Of a stretch of DNA of 64,000 bases, positions 1 through 9,763 are shown one piece after another (positions within the stretch are counted from its first letter, which is position 1; each line of letters opens with the position of its first letter). Source of the stretch: Euptelea pleiosperma (Eukaryota; Streptophyta; Magnoliopsida; Ranunculales; Eupteleaceae); NCBI GenBank assembly GCA_035048495.1, contig CM068541.1, positions 12,593,929 through 12,657,928 of the forward strand, in the 5' to 3' direction. The notes below the pieces were generated by a model. It made no database searches and had not been told where the DNA came from. It saw only the letters and a program-made list of their open reading frames with translations. The position numbers and the translations under genes are program-made.

Positions 1-1
1 T

Positions 2-277
2 GATGGGCTCTGTGACGGGATGGAGCTTAAGGAAGCGGCATTTATTTTGGATGAGATGGTGTTCAAGGGGTATGCTCCTCGTGCTGCAAGTGCAAATAAA
101 TTCATGGATGGGTTGTGCTGGGAAGGGAATATAGAGTTGTTAGAATCGGTTTTGAATAGTTTGGCTAAAAGAAATATCATTGATGTAGATACATGGAGGA
201 TGGTGATTACTATGGTGTGCAAGAAGGCCGAACTGTTGAACTCGTTTGAGCTTGTTGATGTTTTGGTAATGCCATAA
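2..277 (+). CDS. Pentatricopeptide repeat (PPR) protein, 3' end only
   Basis: The reading frame is already open at base 2 and stops at 275-277, so this is the C-terminal ~91 residues of a gene that starts outside the window. The peptide opens with DGLCDGMELKEAAFILDEM and continues KGYAP, the typical helix-turn-helix spacing of a P-class PPR motif (GLC..G....A..ILDEM..KG..P). A second, weaker unit follows (FMDGLCWEGNIELLESVLNS). PPR proteins bind organelle RNA and act in its editing, splicing or stability. The organelle and target cannot be told because the N-terminus is missing. No DYW or E domain is seen at the end, which favours the P class. Family call is solid; specific identity is open. 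Confidence 0.8.
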   Translation, partial: DGLCDGMELKEAAFILDEMVFKGYAPRAASANKFMDGLCWEGNIELLESVLNSLAKRNIIDVDTWRMVITMVCKKAELLNSFELVDVLVMP

Positions 278-983
278 ATGAAAGCTCTTAAGCTCAATTT
301 TCTTTATCTATGGGAACACTGATGAATTAGTAATGTCTTTCAGTGTGGGCATCTTATTATATAGGTTTCAACAGTGTGCCTAATGGCTAGATATACATCT
401 TGGTTGGATACTTTTTCTGCACTGTGCATGCAAGTGGATAGGCATTTAAACTTTTTGCTATTGGTGTTCTATTCTCGTTTACTTTTGGAGACGTACTCAT
501 GGATTAGAGCTTTTATGCATGCTTTAGGAGAGATGGAAAGTAAGAGAAAAGAAACCAACACTGCCAGCTTGGGATAAAGTCCTAGAATTCACCTTCAGAA
601 TCGTAGAATAAGGTTACTATAATGCTCCGTTACAATAACTGAACTGTGAAATCATTTGCAGGAAATGAGTGCACTTGCAAAGTTGATGTTGTTGTGACGT
701 TCTTCCAGATCTGCCTGTCTTTTATGGATTATCTTTTACGGTATAGTCTGTATTGTGCCTACTGTGTAGATTTCGGCGTGCACATTCCTGAAGGGATTCT
801 TTTCAGTGTCTTGAGAAATTGAGTTTTCTTATGGGGATTATTTGGTTTCACCCCAGGTCAGCCACACTACTTTCAGTCCCTGGAACCAATCGTATATTTG
901 AAATGCTTGGAACTTGACAATCTAGGTCATTAATCGAAAGCTTTAAAGAAAGTTTCTTTAATGCCACAAATTGATTCATTTGG
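278..983. other. No gene seen (3' flank of PPR gene)
   Basis: AT-rich sequence downstream of the PPR stop. Short open frames here have no recognisable motif. It may hold the PPR 3' UTR. Confidence 0.5.
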
Positions 984-1750
984 ATGGAATGCAACAATTG
1001 GATATTTCAAAATAGGTACCTTCCCAAAGAGCTTATCATTGAGTTTTCTTCTGAAGCTACTCATCTTAGATTTATGAATAAGAAGTGGTTAGTTGAAGAC
1101 CTAACTACTAGAGAATATTTTGAGAGTTGGCGAATTCTAGTTGATTTCTTTCACCTATCCCCAAATTATGCTCTTGGTTACCCTCTAACTCTCACACATG
1201 GATGCTAAACACAGATGGATCGGTTAGAGGTCCATGAGGTGGTATTTGGGAGGCATTTTGAGAAGAGGAGATGATTCGGCATTACTTGCTTATGCAGGAT
1301 GTTCTACTAAAATCTCAGTGGTGGATCCTTTTGAAAATGAAATTAGATGCATCCAGATAGCTACAGACGCCTATGCAGCAATGAGCTACGTGAAGGGGGG
1401 AAAATGTGTTCCTTGGAATGCTCGAAAGCTTCTTCACCTGATCATGCATGCCAAAAGCCTGTTCAAAGAATTTGATATCTTCCATGTGTATCTACAAACA
1501 GAGTCTTTCTACTTTATACAACACAATTAGTCCTATTTTGTTGCATCCTCGTGATTTCCCTTCGGACCTTGTAAATATAATCAAGGAGGATGCTAGGAGA
1601 TGTAAATGCACACATTTGCAGTATTATTTTTCTAATGGAGGTCGGGGTTTGCCTACCTCACCAATATATATTATATATTTCATTTCCAAAAATCAAATTA
1701 GTTCTACTGCTCAAATTGGAGTCTTAAATCTTAGTCCAAGGTTTATTTGA
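984..1750 (+). pseudogene. RNase H-like domain relic (LINE-derived or RNase H-like gene)
   Basis: Two frames together resemble a plant LINE/RNase H-like protein. About 1201-1230 encodes LNTDGSVRGP, the usual start of the RNase H fold with its first catalytic Asp, and frame-shifted sequence from 1234 continues GGILRRGDDSALLAYAG, the next beta strand of that family. Further down, FDIFHVYLQTES resembles the late HVxRExN segment. Stops and frame changes break the region at about 1206-1240 and 1530. No poly(A) tail or target duplication was found, so I cannot say whether it came from a LINE or a host RNase H-like gene. Confidence 0.5.
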
Positions 1751-2236
1751 GATCATCGATACTTTATGTCCATCTATTCTCTTTTTGTCCATGGTGAGTA
1801 ATAGCAATGGTGGGTGTGAAGTTTCATCCCCAAGTTGAATGCTCATGCTCAATTTTTTGCAGTAGTAATATGATCCTGTCAGTTTAACTAGGGATCTGAA
1901 GAGTGAAAAAGTTGTTTGATATCAACTGCCTTTGACTTCAATAAAGGCCTGCCATCACAAACTATATGGGTCTAGCCTATCTTTAAGTTATTGCCCAGTA
2001 GCAATTTAACCAATTCATTTTGAATTTACAGAATCTGGTGCAATGTAATGTGGTATGGGTTCTATAAGTGCCTTCTACATCCACTGGGAAGCTATTTCAA
2101 CACCTTTTAATAGATTGTTTGGAGATAAGTATTTTGGTGCATGACTACTGCATGGGGTGGAGGATGGGCAGATGATGCTGGTGTGCATTTTGATATCAAT
2201 TGATTGTATTGCTACATATAGAGCATAACCACTATT
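1751..2236. repeat. Intergenic; 3' part is a repeat also present at 27.85-28.02 kb
   Basis: Nothing coding is recognised. From about 2140 the sequence (GGTGGAGGATGGGCAGATGA, then a TCAATTGATTGTATTGCTAC block) matches the copy near 27.85-28.02 kb. Together with 3561-3745 it forms the pre-insertion sequence into which the LINE at 2237-3560 landed. Confidence 0.6.
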
Positions 2237-3560
2237 TTTTTTTTTTTTGATAAGTGAAAACTTTATTAAGGGCCGAAGCCAAGAGAGAAACCGCAATGGC
2301 TATAGAGGTCGAGGAGACCTACACTAGGCCAAAGCAAGGCAAACAAAGACAAAGCCACAACATTAATCACAAGCTAAAAACTCCCATCCCTAGTACATAA
2401 GAGATCCCAACGGAAGACAAAGTCTTCAAAGAACAAGCCCCTACACTCTGGAAACACTTTAAACCATGAATACATCAGCCCTTTAATCCTGAGTATTAAT
2501 GATTGCGAATCTGCTTGCTTGCCTTCAAAGACTCTCTGATTTCTCTCCTTCCATATGCCCCAAATTATTGCGAGCGGAAGCATTCTCCATAATGTGTTCC
2601 CTCTAGCTGAGAAGGCTTTGGATTTCCAGCTGAAGAAAAGGGCCTTGAGAGAGACCGGCATGACCCAACTCATATCGAAGTCTTGCAGAAAACTATTCCA
2701 AATCTTCATAGCCATCGCACAGTGCAGAAGAAGATGGTCAACCGATTCCCCACTGACTTTGCACATCCAACAATAGTTTGCCATAATAAAACCTCTAGTC
2801 CTCAAATGGTCCACTGTAAGAATCTTGTCTAATGCCACTTCCCAAGCGAAGAAGGCTACTTTGGACGGGATCTTGGATCTCCAAACCAAGGATACCAGAA
2901 AAGGATAGACCTCTGTTCCTTGCAAGGCCTCATAGAACGAGCATACAGAAAAAGATCCACCTTTGGACCAAATCCAAACTCTTCTGTCCTGCACCAAAGG
3001 CCGGGGAAGGAAATTCTGCAATCTTAGTAACAATCTGGATAAAGGTTCAACCTCCCAATCATTCAGATGCCTCCTAAGCCCCAGATTCCACCCATCTGCC
3101 TCTCCGTCAGTCTTGAAGCAATTTTGAATTGACCACATCTTCCTCTCAGAAATAGAATAGAACTCCGGGAATTCCTCACACAAGGGGTTATCTCCACACC
3201 AAGCATCCTCCCAAAATCTGATTCTATCTCCAACACCAACTTCGAAACGAATCCCTTTGGAGAAAGCTTTAGTGATCTTAAGAATGCCTTTCCAAATGCT
3301 ACACCCATACGGACTCCTAACCATGAGGCTTTCCCAGCTGAATTGAGAGACTCCATACTTGGCTGCAATGACAACCCTCCAAAGACTGGAACTCTCCTCC
3401 CCAAACCTCCATAACCACTTCCCCAAAAGGGCTATATTCATATTTTTGAGATGTTTTATCCCCAATCCTCCCACTTCCTTGGCCTTGCATACCTTATCCC
3501 ATTTCACCAAGTGGATCTTGTGAGTGTCAGAACAACCTTCCCAACCACTATTTTATCCCC
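2237..3560 (-). mobile_element. 5'-truncated LINE retrotransposon with target-site duplication
   Basis: A minus-strand LINE fragment. Its 3' end shows a short A tail (the T run at about 2232-2248 on the plus strand) preceded by a TTCACTTATC-type end shared with other LINE copies in the window. AACCACTATT at 2227-2236 recurs at 3561-3570 as the probable target duplication; a further copy at 3543-3552 makes the exact 5' edge uncertain by ~18 bp. The uninterrupted target is preserved in a repeat copy near 27.99 kb (ATAACCACTAGTTTTACTAC), which confirms the insertion limits. Only the last third of ORF2 survives, as usual for target-primed reverse transcription that stopped early. Confidence 0.85.
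2374..3540 (-). pseudogene. LINE ORF2 C-terminus (reverse transcriptase tail with zf-RVT)
   Basis: One open frame of about 385 codons with no ATG at its head, continuing upstream to the truncation point (CSDTHKIHLVKWDKVCK is readable there). It begins in the post-thumb region of plant LINE reverse transcriptase (KEVGGLGIKHLKNMNIALLG, then KWLWRFG) and carries the zf-RVT zinc-binding domain: SKVAFFAWEVALDKILT, then CWMCKVSGESVDHLLLHC with Cys/His ligands, then IWGIWKERNQRVFEG. The endonuclease and RT catalytic domains are missing, so it cannot work alone. The intact frame suggests a fairly young insertion. Confidence 0.85.
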
Positions 3561-4051
3561 AACCACTATTTTTACTACTATACATGGGGATTACAGGTTT
3601 TGGGTCTCATATATAATAATTACACCTATAAATGGAGCAGCCTTATATGTTTACGCATGCAGGGGAGCAATCCACCATTCTCTGGATCTCACTATGCACC
3701 TTCTCTACCTCTGTTCTACCAAGATGGATGTTCATAACCATCTGATCCATATAAAATTTTATCAATCGGGTTGTTTCCGATCATTTGATTACATAGGAGA
3801 TCTTTTAGGTGGGACCCATCTGGATGCCCGATTTAAATGCATGGTACAACAGTAAGAGAGTGGTTTCTACTGACTTCCCGGGAGGATGAAAGGTTGCTTC
3901 TAACATTTCTTTCTGTATACACTATAAAATGGCTTGGCTTTGGAAGAGACCATCTTTTCCATTTGGGTAAACTTTTACCAACATCTATTTCCAAATTTAC
4001 CCTAAAATATCATATCCTCAATTTTGTCTCCCAGCTTGTTTCTCTTAAAAT
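3561..4051. repeat. Repeat flank (homologous to 28.0-28.17 kb), otherwise nothing
   Basis: 3561-3745 continues the repeat interrupted by the LINE (CACCTATAAATG, then TGTTCTACCAAGATGGATGT, GTTCATAACCAT) and matches 27.99-28.14 kb. I see no gene in the remainder. Confidence 0.55.
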
Positions 4052-4470
4052 CTATGTTGCATAGATTCTTCTAAATGGGTGAAGTACTCGTATTGGACAT
4101 GTGTTGGAGTCCGACATGACAGATTTTGGTGCAACACTTGCGAATTTGTATTATTATTTTTCATTTATTGCAAGATGCTGACATTTGGTAATGGTTATGA
4201 GCTCTACCTATTAGTATTGAAGTTTTCTATGCAACAAATATAACATCACAAATATGTACTCATGTCTATAAATATATGAAACAAATAGGTAGGATATCTT
4301 ATCACATTATACACTATTATTCTTCTTATTAGGTAAAAAACAATTACTTTGTTTCAAGTTATGTAAAGTATACTGTTGAGTCTTCGAATCCTATATTTTG
4401 AGATTCACTGAATTGGACACTACGCACCCATGTTGGACTCTCACATCTGTACCCATATAATGCAACATAG
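4052..4470. mobile_element. MITE-like inverted-repeat element
   Basis: The left end CTATGTTGCAT (4052-4062) is the exact reverse complement of ATGCAACATAG (4460-4470). Inside, AAATGGGT and GAGTCCGACATG on the left pair with ACCCATAT and CATGTTGGACTC on the right. The interior has no ORF. No target duplication could be fixed, so the family is not assigned. Confidence 0.5.
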
Positions 4471-4559
4471 CTTACAGTTAACTTGTTTTCCTGCATTTAA
4501 CATTTTATTGTTAACAACAACAACAATAACAGTGGTATGGTTGCCATGATCACTGAAGC

Positions 4560-6680
4560 CTTTGCTGTGGGAAAATGAAATGGTGTATCGACACTGGAGC
4601 GACTCATCACATCTCTGGTAACAAGAATTTATTTAGGTAATATGAACTAGTGAGGGACGTTATGAGCATGTTCATGGGGGAACTCTTGGACTTCCAGGGT
4701 CGTAGGAAAGGGCAGAGTTTAACTGAAGTTTACTTCTGAAAAAGTCATCGCCTTAAAGGATGTTCTGTACATGCTCGACATCTGTAAAAACCTTATTTCA
4801 GGGTTTCTTCTCACCAAAGTATGGGTTTAGGATATTTTCAAATTTGATAAGTTTATTTTGTCCAAAAATGATGTATTCATGTGAAAGGGTTACTCTGTAA
4901 ATGGAATGTTCAAACTTAATGTTGAAAATGAAGTAGTTTCTACTTATATCATCGAATTTTTTGATCTTTAGAATGGTAGGCTTGGTCACGTAAACTTTAA
5001 ATTGACTAGCATGATGTTTAATTAGGGCTTAATCAAAAATTGTGGCAATGATCCTATTAACAAATGCATTTAGTGCAGTAAGTACAAATTATCAAAATAC
5101 CCTTCAAATCATTTGATAGGAATTCGAAGACTTAGAGCTAATTCACTTTGATATTTGTAAAATGAACTTTCTTTCACTTGATGAAAAGAAATATATCATC
5201 ACTTTTATTGATGATTCACCGAGATATACCTACATATATCTACTAAAGACAAAAGATGAGTGCTTTGAGAAATTAAAGGCTTACAATGCTGAGGTGGAAA
5301 ATAGTGTAAATAGAAATCAAGTTGATTATATCTAACAGAGGAGGAGAGCAATTAGTATGGAGTTCATACAATTTTGTGAAGATCATGGGATATAAAAGCA
5401 ACTTACTACCTCGTGCACTCCACAACAAAATGGAGTAGTAGAAAGGAAGGACAAAACTCTTGAAGAAATAGTTAATACCATGTTCACAAATTCAGACTTG
5501 AATATATGTGAAGTGAAGTTTTGCCGTTAGCATGCCACATTCTCAATCGAATGCTTCACAAGAAATTATAGGTAACCATTTATGAAAATTGAAAAGGTAG
5601 AAAACTTAGCAATAGCTATTTCAGGGTTTGGGATTTCTTAGCCAATGTTAAGTAGCCAGATTAGAAAACTCCTAAAGTAGGGTACAAAGGAGTAAATTGT
5701 ATGTTCATTGAAATTTCATGACAAGCAAATGATATAGGTTTTTGAATCTTGAGACACTTCAACCTTATTCTATATTGGAGTCAATTCATGTGAACTACTT
5801 CGAGAATTCATTTTCTATGAAGCTAAGATCAGAAGAGAAACAAGCTGCACCTTCATCTTATAATAAGAGAAAGGAAGGTCAAGAATTAGAGAGCAGAATT
5901 GAGGAGGTCTAGAGATAGGGAACCAAAAGGTTTTGGACCATATTTTAAGTTGTTTTTAATAAAGAAAGACCTAGCAAGAAGCTATGTCTTCTCATGATGC
6001 AATCTTCTTGCGAAAAGTTATAGAAGATGAAATGCTTTCAATAATGTCAAATAATACTTGGATCTTGGTTTTTTTTCTTCTAGGAAACAAACCCATTAGG
6101 TGTAAGTGGATTTTTGGGAAGAAAATCAAAGCAGATGGATCATTGGACTAGTACAAGGCCAAAATTGGTTGCAAAATTGTTTAAACAGAGAGAAGACTTT
6201 TATTATTTTGACACCTTTGCACCAATAGTGAAAATTACTTCCATTTGGTCATTAATTGCTCTAGCTGCTATCCATAATCTTATTATTCATCAGATGGATG
6301 TGAAAACCGCCTTCTTAAATGAAGATTTAGAAGAAAAGATATGCATGAAGTAGCTTAAAGGTTTCACTATAGTAAATGAGAAGAAAGTCTATAAAATGAT
6401 CAAATCTCTGAAGCAGTGAGACACGTTCAAGTCAATTATGATCTCAGTGGGTTATGAGACCAATGGAGGTGACATTTGCGTCATTAGCAAGTTTCAAAGA
6501 AATTCTGATCTAATTATTTGCCTATATGTGGACGATATACTTATCTCCAGGACAAAAATGGACTGCGTCAACAATACTAAGAAGTTTATAACTTCAAAGC
6601 TTGACTTGAAAGATATGGGAGATGCTGATGTTATCTTAAAATGAAAATAAGTAGGAAGGTTGGTGGGCTCCTTCACACTC
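4560..6680 (+). mobile_element. Degenerate Ty1/copia retrotransposon (pol region)
   Basis: Domains appear in copia order but in broken frames. Protease: WCIDTGATHHISG at ~4578-4620. GAG-pre-integrase: GRLGHVNFKLTS at ~4978. Integrase core: ITFIDDSPRYTYIYLL at ~5195 and PQQNGVVERK at ~5420. Reverse transcriptase: CKWIFGKKIKADGS at ~6100, YFDTFAPIVK, IHQMDVKTAFLNEDLEEKI at ~6285, and the YVDD catalytic box (ICLYVDDILIS) at ~6510-6550. Many stops interrupt it (e.g. ~5335, 5530, 6150, 6350). No LTR pair was recognised, and RNase H is not seen. It is a dead copy; strand and order are certain, edges approximate. Confidence 0.85.
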
Positions 6681-6724
6681 TAATCAAGTAAATTGAGAAG
6701 AATCTCAAAAATACAACCACTTTG

Positions 6725-6830
6725 ACTGTACACTGGTGCCTTTTAGGGTTTTTTAGGAGGTTGTTTGCTAGGATGGAGAGAGCAGAAATTACAACTCCCA
6801 AACAAGGTCTTTTGGCGCCTTTGCTTTCTT
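6725..6830. repeat. Copy of a small dispersed repeat (also at 12.45, 14.5 and 23.1 kb)
   Basis: GGTGCCTTTTAGGGTTTTTT followed by GGATGGAGAGAGCAGAAATT closely matches 12460-12525. Parts match 14505-14570 and 23075-23130. The core in the other copies reads AATAAAG.TGCTAAGGT.TGG. Function unknown. Confidence 0.5.
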
Positions 6831-6939
6831 AGTAGAAATTCCTATATGGATTTATTTTTTAATATATAGGGCATTTTTGTAACATCCCTGTGATTCAATT
6901 TTAATTAGTAACAACCCTGGTAAATCAGAAGTCTGAAGC

Positions 6940-7330
6940 ACCTCCATTGCCAGGCCACTCAATCAGTGGTCTCTAAGAATGTGCCACATAACTCATTCTT
7001 AGAGAGCACTGCCATATGGAAGTTTGGCCCATCCCTAGGTGGACACAGACAAAAAATCAGCTCGATTGGCGATTTTTAGTTGTAGGATTTGTTTCATTTC
7101 CATGGGTTAGTTTTTAGCTGTGGATTCGAGCATAATTTGGAGTACTCTGGGACAATGGCTAGAAATCACCACTCAAGCTAATTTTGGGTCTGTAGGTCCA
7201 ACTAAGGATGGGGCAAACATCCATATGGGTAGTGGTCTCTAACAATATGCCACATGGCTCATACAGCATTCCATGGTCACATATATCCACGACCGAAGGT
7301 GGACCTAAATAATCTAAACTCTCCAGCGCA
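6940..7330. mobile_element. Old MITE of the GGATGTTTGG-type inverted-repeat family
   Basis: Left arm: GTGGTCTCTAAGAATGTGCC with a half-site like TGGAAGTTTGGCCCATCCCT. Right arm: GGGGCAAACATCCATATGGG then CAATATGCCACATGGCTCAT. This mirrored layout around a central CCAAAAATCAGC.CGATT block matches the better preserved Mutator-type MITEs later in the window. Terminal repeats and target duplication are too decayed to place exactly. Confidence 0.5.
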
Positions 7331-7406
7331 TTAGTTGATGAATGAATGGTCTAGTTAAGGGGGGTGTTCTATACTTTTGTCTGATATACACCATTGTTTA
7401 AAAATA

Positions 7407-7541
7407 CATGGTAACAGCCATTATAACGGTAGCGCCCCAACCCCGTTAGGTTATTTAGAAATAACTCCCAAAACCTAAAAACGTTAACGTTATAATGGCC
7501 ATTATTTTGTCCTTTACATGCTATTTTACCATTATTGAGAT
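7407..7541. mobile_element. Fragment of the hAT-type MITE family
   Basis: CATGGTAACAGCCATTATAA followed by CGGTAGCGCCCC matches the terminal region of the element at 39709-40045 in reverse. It abuts the complete copy starting at 7542. Only one end is clear. Confidence 0.5.
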
Positions 7542-7957
7542 CATGGTATTAAAAACGGCCATTTAAACGGTAACGCCCCAAGCCCGTTTCCATTAAAACC
7601 GTTTAAACATGTTTTATCGGTTTTGAAAAAAATGGCCGTTTTTTTTTTGTTTTAATGGCTGTTAAGATCGTTTAAACAGCCGTTTAATTTTGAAAAATTT
7701 TGTGAAAAAAAATGGCCGTTAAAACCGTTAAAATCCATTTAAATCCGTTAAATTCCGTTTTTTTTTTTTTAGTTTTCAAATTTCAAAATTTGAATTTCAG
7801 TGTCACTTTTTCCGTTTTTTTCTGTTAAAATCGTTAAAACCGTTAAAATCCATTTTTTCCCATTTTTTTTCCATTTTTGCCCCTGACCGTTTCAATCCGT
7901 TTAAACGGTAACGCCCCCAGTCCGTTTAACAGTTAAAACGGCCTCCTTTAAACCTTG
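7542..7957. mobile_element. hAT-type MITE, 416 bp, with 8-bp target duplication
   Basis: It starts CATGGTATTAAAAACGGCC and ends GGCCTCCTTTAAACCTTG, imperfect terminal inverted repeats with CA...TG ends. Flanks are ATTGAGAT (7534-7541) and TTTGAGAT (7958-7965), an 8-bp duplication with one change, as hAT transposases make. Subterminal motif AAACGGTAACGCCCC occurs in both orientations, and the interior is full of GTTAAAACCGTT-like words. There is no ORF, so it must have been moved in trans. Related copies lie at 30.4, 39.7 and 60.3 kb. Confidence 0.85.
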
Positions 7958-8188
7958 TTTGAGATTATTAAAAAAAAAAATTACTCTTTTTTAATTTAAT
8001 GACTGATGTGACCTGCTATATTGACATAAAGGTAATGTTAATTATCCGCCGTTACGTCACAACGTATAACTTCCTTGATCTAGACTTGTATTGAGCCGAT
8101 GAGAAATGTTTTGATGTAAAACGAAATTTTTACTAGGCATAGCCCCAATTTGGAACCCCCACCTGCACATGGCAGAGGGGGCCGAAAC

Positions 8189-8620
8189 TAGGGTTATCAA
8201 CAGATAATATTCGGATCGAATATAAGTATATCCGAAACCAAATCCAACTCGATATTCGATGGATATTTCGAATCAATATTCAAATTCTAATCTAATTAAC
8301 TTACCGATGACATCGGATTATGGGCTGGGATAAAATGACTCATGCTATTCTTAATAATGGAATGACTAATGGATGTGGGTTCCACATGCAGATGAGTAAA
8401 TGGCCCTATATATATAAAATAAGTTTTTATATTTATATAACAAATATAGTTATTAAATAATATATCGGATTTGATATATTAATTAATATCCGAATCTGTA
8501 TCCGAAAACTATTCGAATATTAAAAAATAACCGAATCTGAATTCAATATCCGAAATTTTTGAATATATACGAATTTTTCATTACGGATTTGAACTTTCGA
8601 CTATTAATTGACAGCCCTAG
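8189..8620. repeat. MITE-like repeat with CTAGGGTT..TCAAC ends
   Basis: It opens CTAGGGTTATCAACAGATAA and closes TTAATTGACAGCCCTAG, which are imperfect inverted repeats. The interior is rich in ATATCCGAAT/ATTCGGAT words on both strands. A truncated relative starts at about 13493 (AGGGCTGTCAACCGATATTA). Target duplication not resolved. Confidence 0.55.
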
Positions 8621-8819
8621 CTGGGACACAAATTGACATGAGAATAAAATGTGGTGGGCTCTTTCCTATGCAAGCCGGGCTCGCATGTAATTTGATTAGA
8701 GTCAGCGTTTAGTGAAGTAGCGTTTTTGTGGGACCATCCAAAAATATGGAGTAATTGTAATAAGTTGTATGAGATGCACCATACTATTATTGGTTTATTT
8801 AATTACCTAGTCTCCTAAT

Positions 8820-8972
8820 TGTGAAGATTGGTTAATATCAATTAGATTATGATTCTATCAATTAGGATATCAGATAGATTGATTTAGATTATTTTCTGTT
8901 TAGATTTTGTTATTTTCTATATAAATCTTTGATTCGGGTCCAAACTCTTATCAATAAATCTCACTTTCTAAT
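8820..8972 (+). mobile_element. Short Ty1/copia-type LTR
   Basis: The segment starts TGTGAAGATTGG, contains a TATA-like CTATATAAAT at ~8919, and ends just before a tRNA-Met primer-binding site. An LTR of ~150 bp would be short, as in small copia or TRIM-like elements. The far LTR is not seen, so the exact start is inferred. Confidence 0.55.
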
Positions 8973-8973
8973 A

Positions 8974-8984
8974 TGGTATCAGAG
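8974..8984 (+). other. Primer-binding site for initiator tRNA-Met
   Basis: TGGTATCAGAG matches the complement of the 3' end of plant initiator tRNA-Met, the primer of most copia elements. It follows the LTR by 1-2 bases. The C-rich leader after it (to ~9300) shows no intact gag. Confidence 0.75.
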
Positions 8985-9500
8985 TAGGTCATCCATCGAC
9001 CTATGCAGTTCCCATTGACCTTCTCTCGCTTAACCTGTCCTTAGCACCGGTCGCATCTAGACCTTGTATATCCTTTCTCCCATCTACTCTGCCCCTTGGT
9101 TCTCTAGCCTTTGCCACCGTCTAAACCTTACATCACCTTTCTCCCATCTACTCTGCCCATCGGTTCTGTAGCCTTTTATGATATACCATATCATCAACGC
9201 TGCAAACTGTGCAGCCATGACATTGCCCCAGTTCATCACCAACCTCTGTTATTTCTCTCACACCGTTCATAGATAAGGTTTTGCAACCCTTTATATCCAG
9301 TCCGTCAGTAATGGCCTCATAAGAGTCAAGTGAGGATCTCTTACTATAGAAATTTGTAGGCCATCTCTTATCTAATTGCCTTCATGTATGCTATATTTTC
9401 ATTGTCGCCAGCCATGTTCTAAATGGGTCCCACCCAAATCAGACTAGAGTTATGGTTCATACTTCATACCACCTGGACCCACTACACAAGGACAATTAGA
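8985..9500 (+). other. Copia leader remnant and unassigned sequence
   Basis: C-rich sequence after the primer-binding site holds a ~90-bp internal duplication (TCTCCCATCTACTCTGCCC at ~9077 and ~9142). No coding frame is recognised. Confidence 0.4.
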
Positions 9501-9514
9501 TTTATTCCTCGCAA

Positions 9515-9763
9515 GCTAACTTTCAATTGAGAAGCCGTTGTTCTACAAAAATCTTCGTTACTAGCTGACGAAATCAAAGTTACATAGTGAATATCGTAAA
9601 GTGCATGGACTGCGTTTTCTAAGTTCATGGAAGAGATCGAAATGCAGTTTATATTTAAATTGGGTCATGAAAAATATGGGGTGATTACTAGGAAGGCCAA
9701 ATCTATGGATCAGCACTAACCCTTGAATAATTTTTCAACCGTGATCTGTCACATTAATCATTC
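9515..9763 (+). promoter_or_regulatory. Conserved upstream block of receptor-kinase gene A
   Basis: This ~250-bp block is shared with the 5' flanks of gene B (14805-15043) and gene C (19500-19744), and more weakly of gene D (31260-31413). Shared words include GGACTGCGTTTTCTAAGTTCA versus GGACTACGTTTTCAAAGTTC and the terminal CATTAATC.TTCATGGC at the start codon. It shows that each tandem duplication carried its promoter. I cannot name individual elements. Confidence 0.6.
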
